Below, piece after piece: positions 15,282 through 15,395 of a stretch of DNA of 15,395 bases; the first letter of the stretch is position 1; each line of letters starts with the position of its first letter. The stretch spans positions 1 through 15,395 of the forward strand of contig JAIYAA010000351.1 of assembly GCA_027489295.1 (NCBI GenBank). The letters run 5' to 3'. The position numbers were made by a program, and so were the translations under genes. The notes under the pieces are model-generated. The model did not search any database. It was given only the letters and a program-made list of their open reading frames with translations, and was not told the origin of the DNA. The DNA comes from Sphingomonadales bacterium (lineage in GTDB: Bacteria; Pseudomonadota; Alphaproteobacteria; Sphingomonadales; Sphingomonadaceae).

Positions 15282-15395
15282 TGACGTGACCCCCGTTTTT
15301 TCCTCCAGTTGGAGCTAGAGTCCGGCCCCGGAAAGGGACGGACAGATGAAACGGAAGCAGTTTTCCGAAGAGCAGATCATCGGCATCCTGAAGGA
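15282..15395 (+). mobile_element. Left end of an IS3-family insertion sequence (cut by window end)
   Basis: The sequence from about TGACGTGACCCCC (15282) looks like the terminal inverted repeat of an IS3-family element, followed by about 60 bases of leader and the start of an OrfA transposase gene. The right end is outside the window, so the boundary and target duplication cannot be confirmed; the tip could also be TGACCCCC at 15287. Confidence 0.6.
15346..15395 (+). CDS. IS3-family transposase OrfA, first 16 codons
   Basis: ATG 15346, behind GGGACGGACAG, opens MKRKQFSEEQIIGILK, the very characteristic N-terminus of OrfA in the IS407-like branch of the IS3 family. OrfA carries the DNA-binding helix-turn-helix; the catalytic DDE part is made by frameshifting into OrfB beyond the window. 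The gene is cut by the window edge, not visibly damaged. Confidence 0.85.
   Translation, partial: MKRKQFSEEQIIGILK

Noticed and set aside
1..15395. CRISPR arrays, tRNA or rRNA genes
   Set aside because: No regularly spaced repeats, cloverleaf-like sequence or rRNA motifs were seen on either strand.

Overview
This is a GC-rich window. Codon choice, a Xanthomonas/Caulobacter-type TonB receptor and the style of the genes suggest an alphaproteobacterium, most likely a sphingomonad (Sphingomonas or a relative). That assignment is an inference from family resemblance; there is no rRNA or marker gene here.

The left part (1-3378, all + strand) holds the 3' end of an unrecognised helical protein, a membrane sensor histidine kinase 13 bases behind it, and a secreted protein with two retropepsin-like aspartic protease domains. 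No response regulator is in view; it could lie upstream of the window.

The centre (3554-11964) is a utilisation locus for pectin or rhamnogalacturonan oligosaccharides, arranged around a FadR-type GntR regulator. On the - strand, in transcription order, are the regulator, a strong intrinsic terminator, a probable promoter with an operator-like box, a TonB-dependent receptor for uptake across the outer membrane, a possible 35-residue ORF, a secreted GH105 unsaturated rhamnogalacturonyl hydrolase, and kduI 14 bases behind it. Divergent from the regulator, on the + strand, lie two exported proteins of domain families DUF4861 (Sec-like signal) and DUF2264 (Tat-like signal). Inferred flow: the receptor imports unsaturated oligosaccharides, GH105 removes the terminal unsaturated uronate, this rearranges to 5-keto-4-deoxyuronate, and KduI isomerises it towards the KDG pathway. 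The two DUF proteins are candidate enzymes acting on the remaining oligosaccharide. No polysaccharide lyase and no kduD are present in the window.

The right part (about 11965-15395) is gene wreckage and mobile DNA. It holds a possible - strand gene remnant, the orphan C-terminal end of what looks like an alpha-L-rhamnosidase closed by a perfect 17-bp terminator hairpin, a 600-base stretch with no convincing gene but several hairpins and integrase-arm-like GGGGGT blocks, the first ~500 residues of a kinase/ATPase signalling giant cut off abruptly, a P4-type tyrosine integrase cut off at the same junction and also frameshifted by a 7-bp tandem repeat, and at the extreme end the left end of an IS3-family element with its OrfA start. 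I read this as the decayed edge of an integrated island next to the pectin locus.

I did not find a clearly new system. The most interesting leads are the paired DUF4861/DUF2264 enzymes with unknown reactions, the candidate regulator box, and the layered decay at the right end (the 7-bp slippage in the integrase and the chimeric ORF across the kinase/integrase junction).
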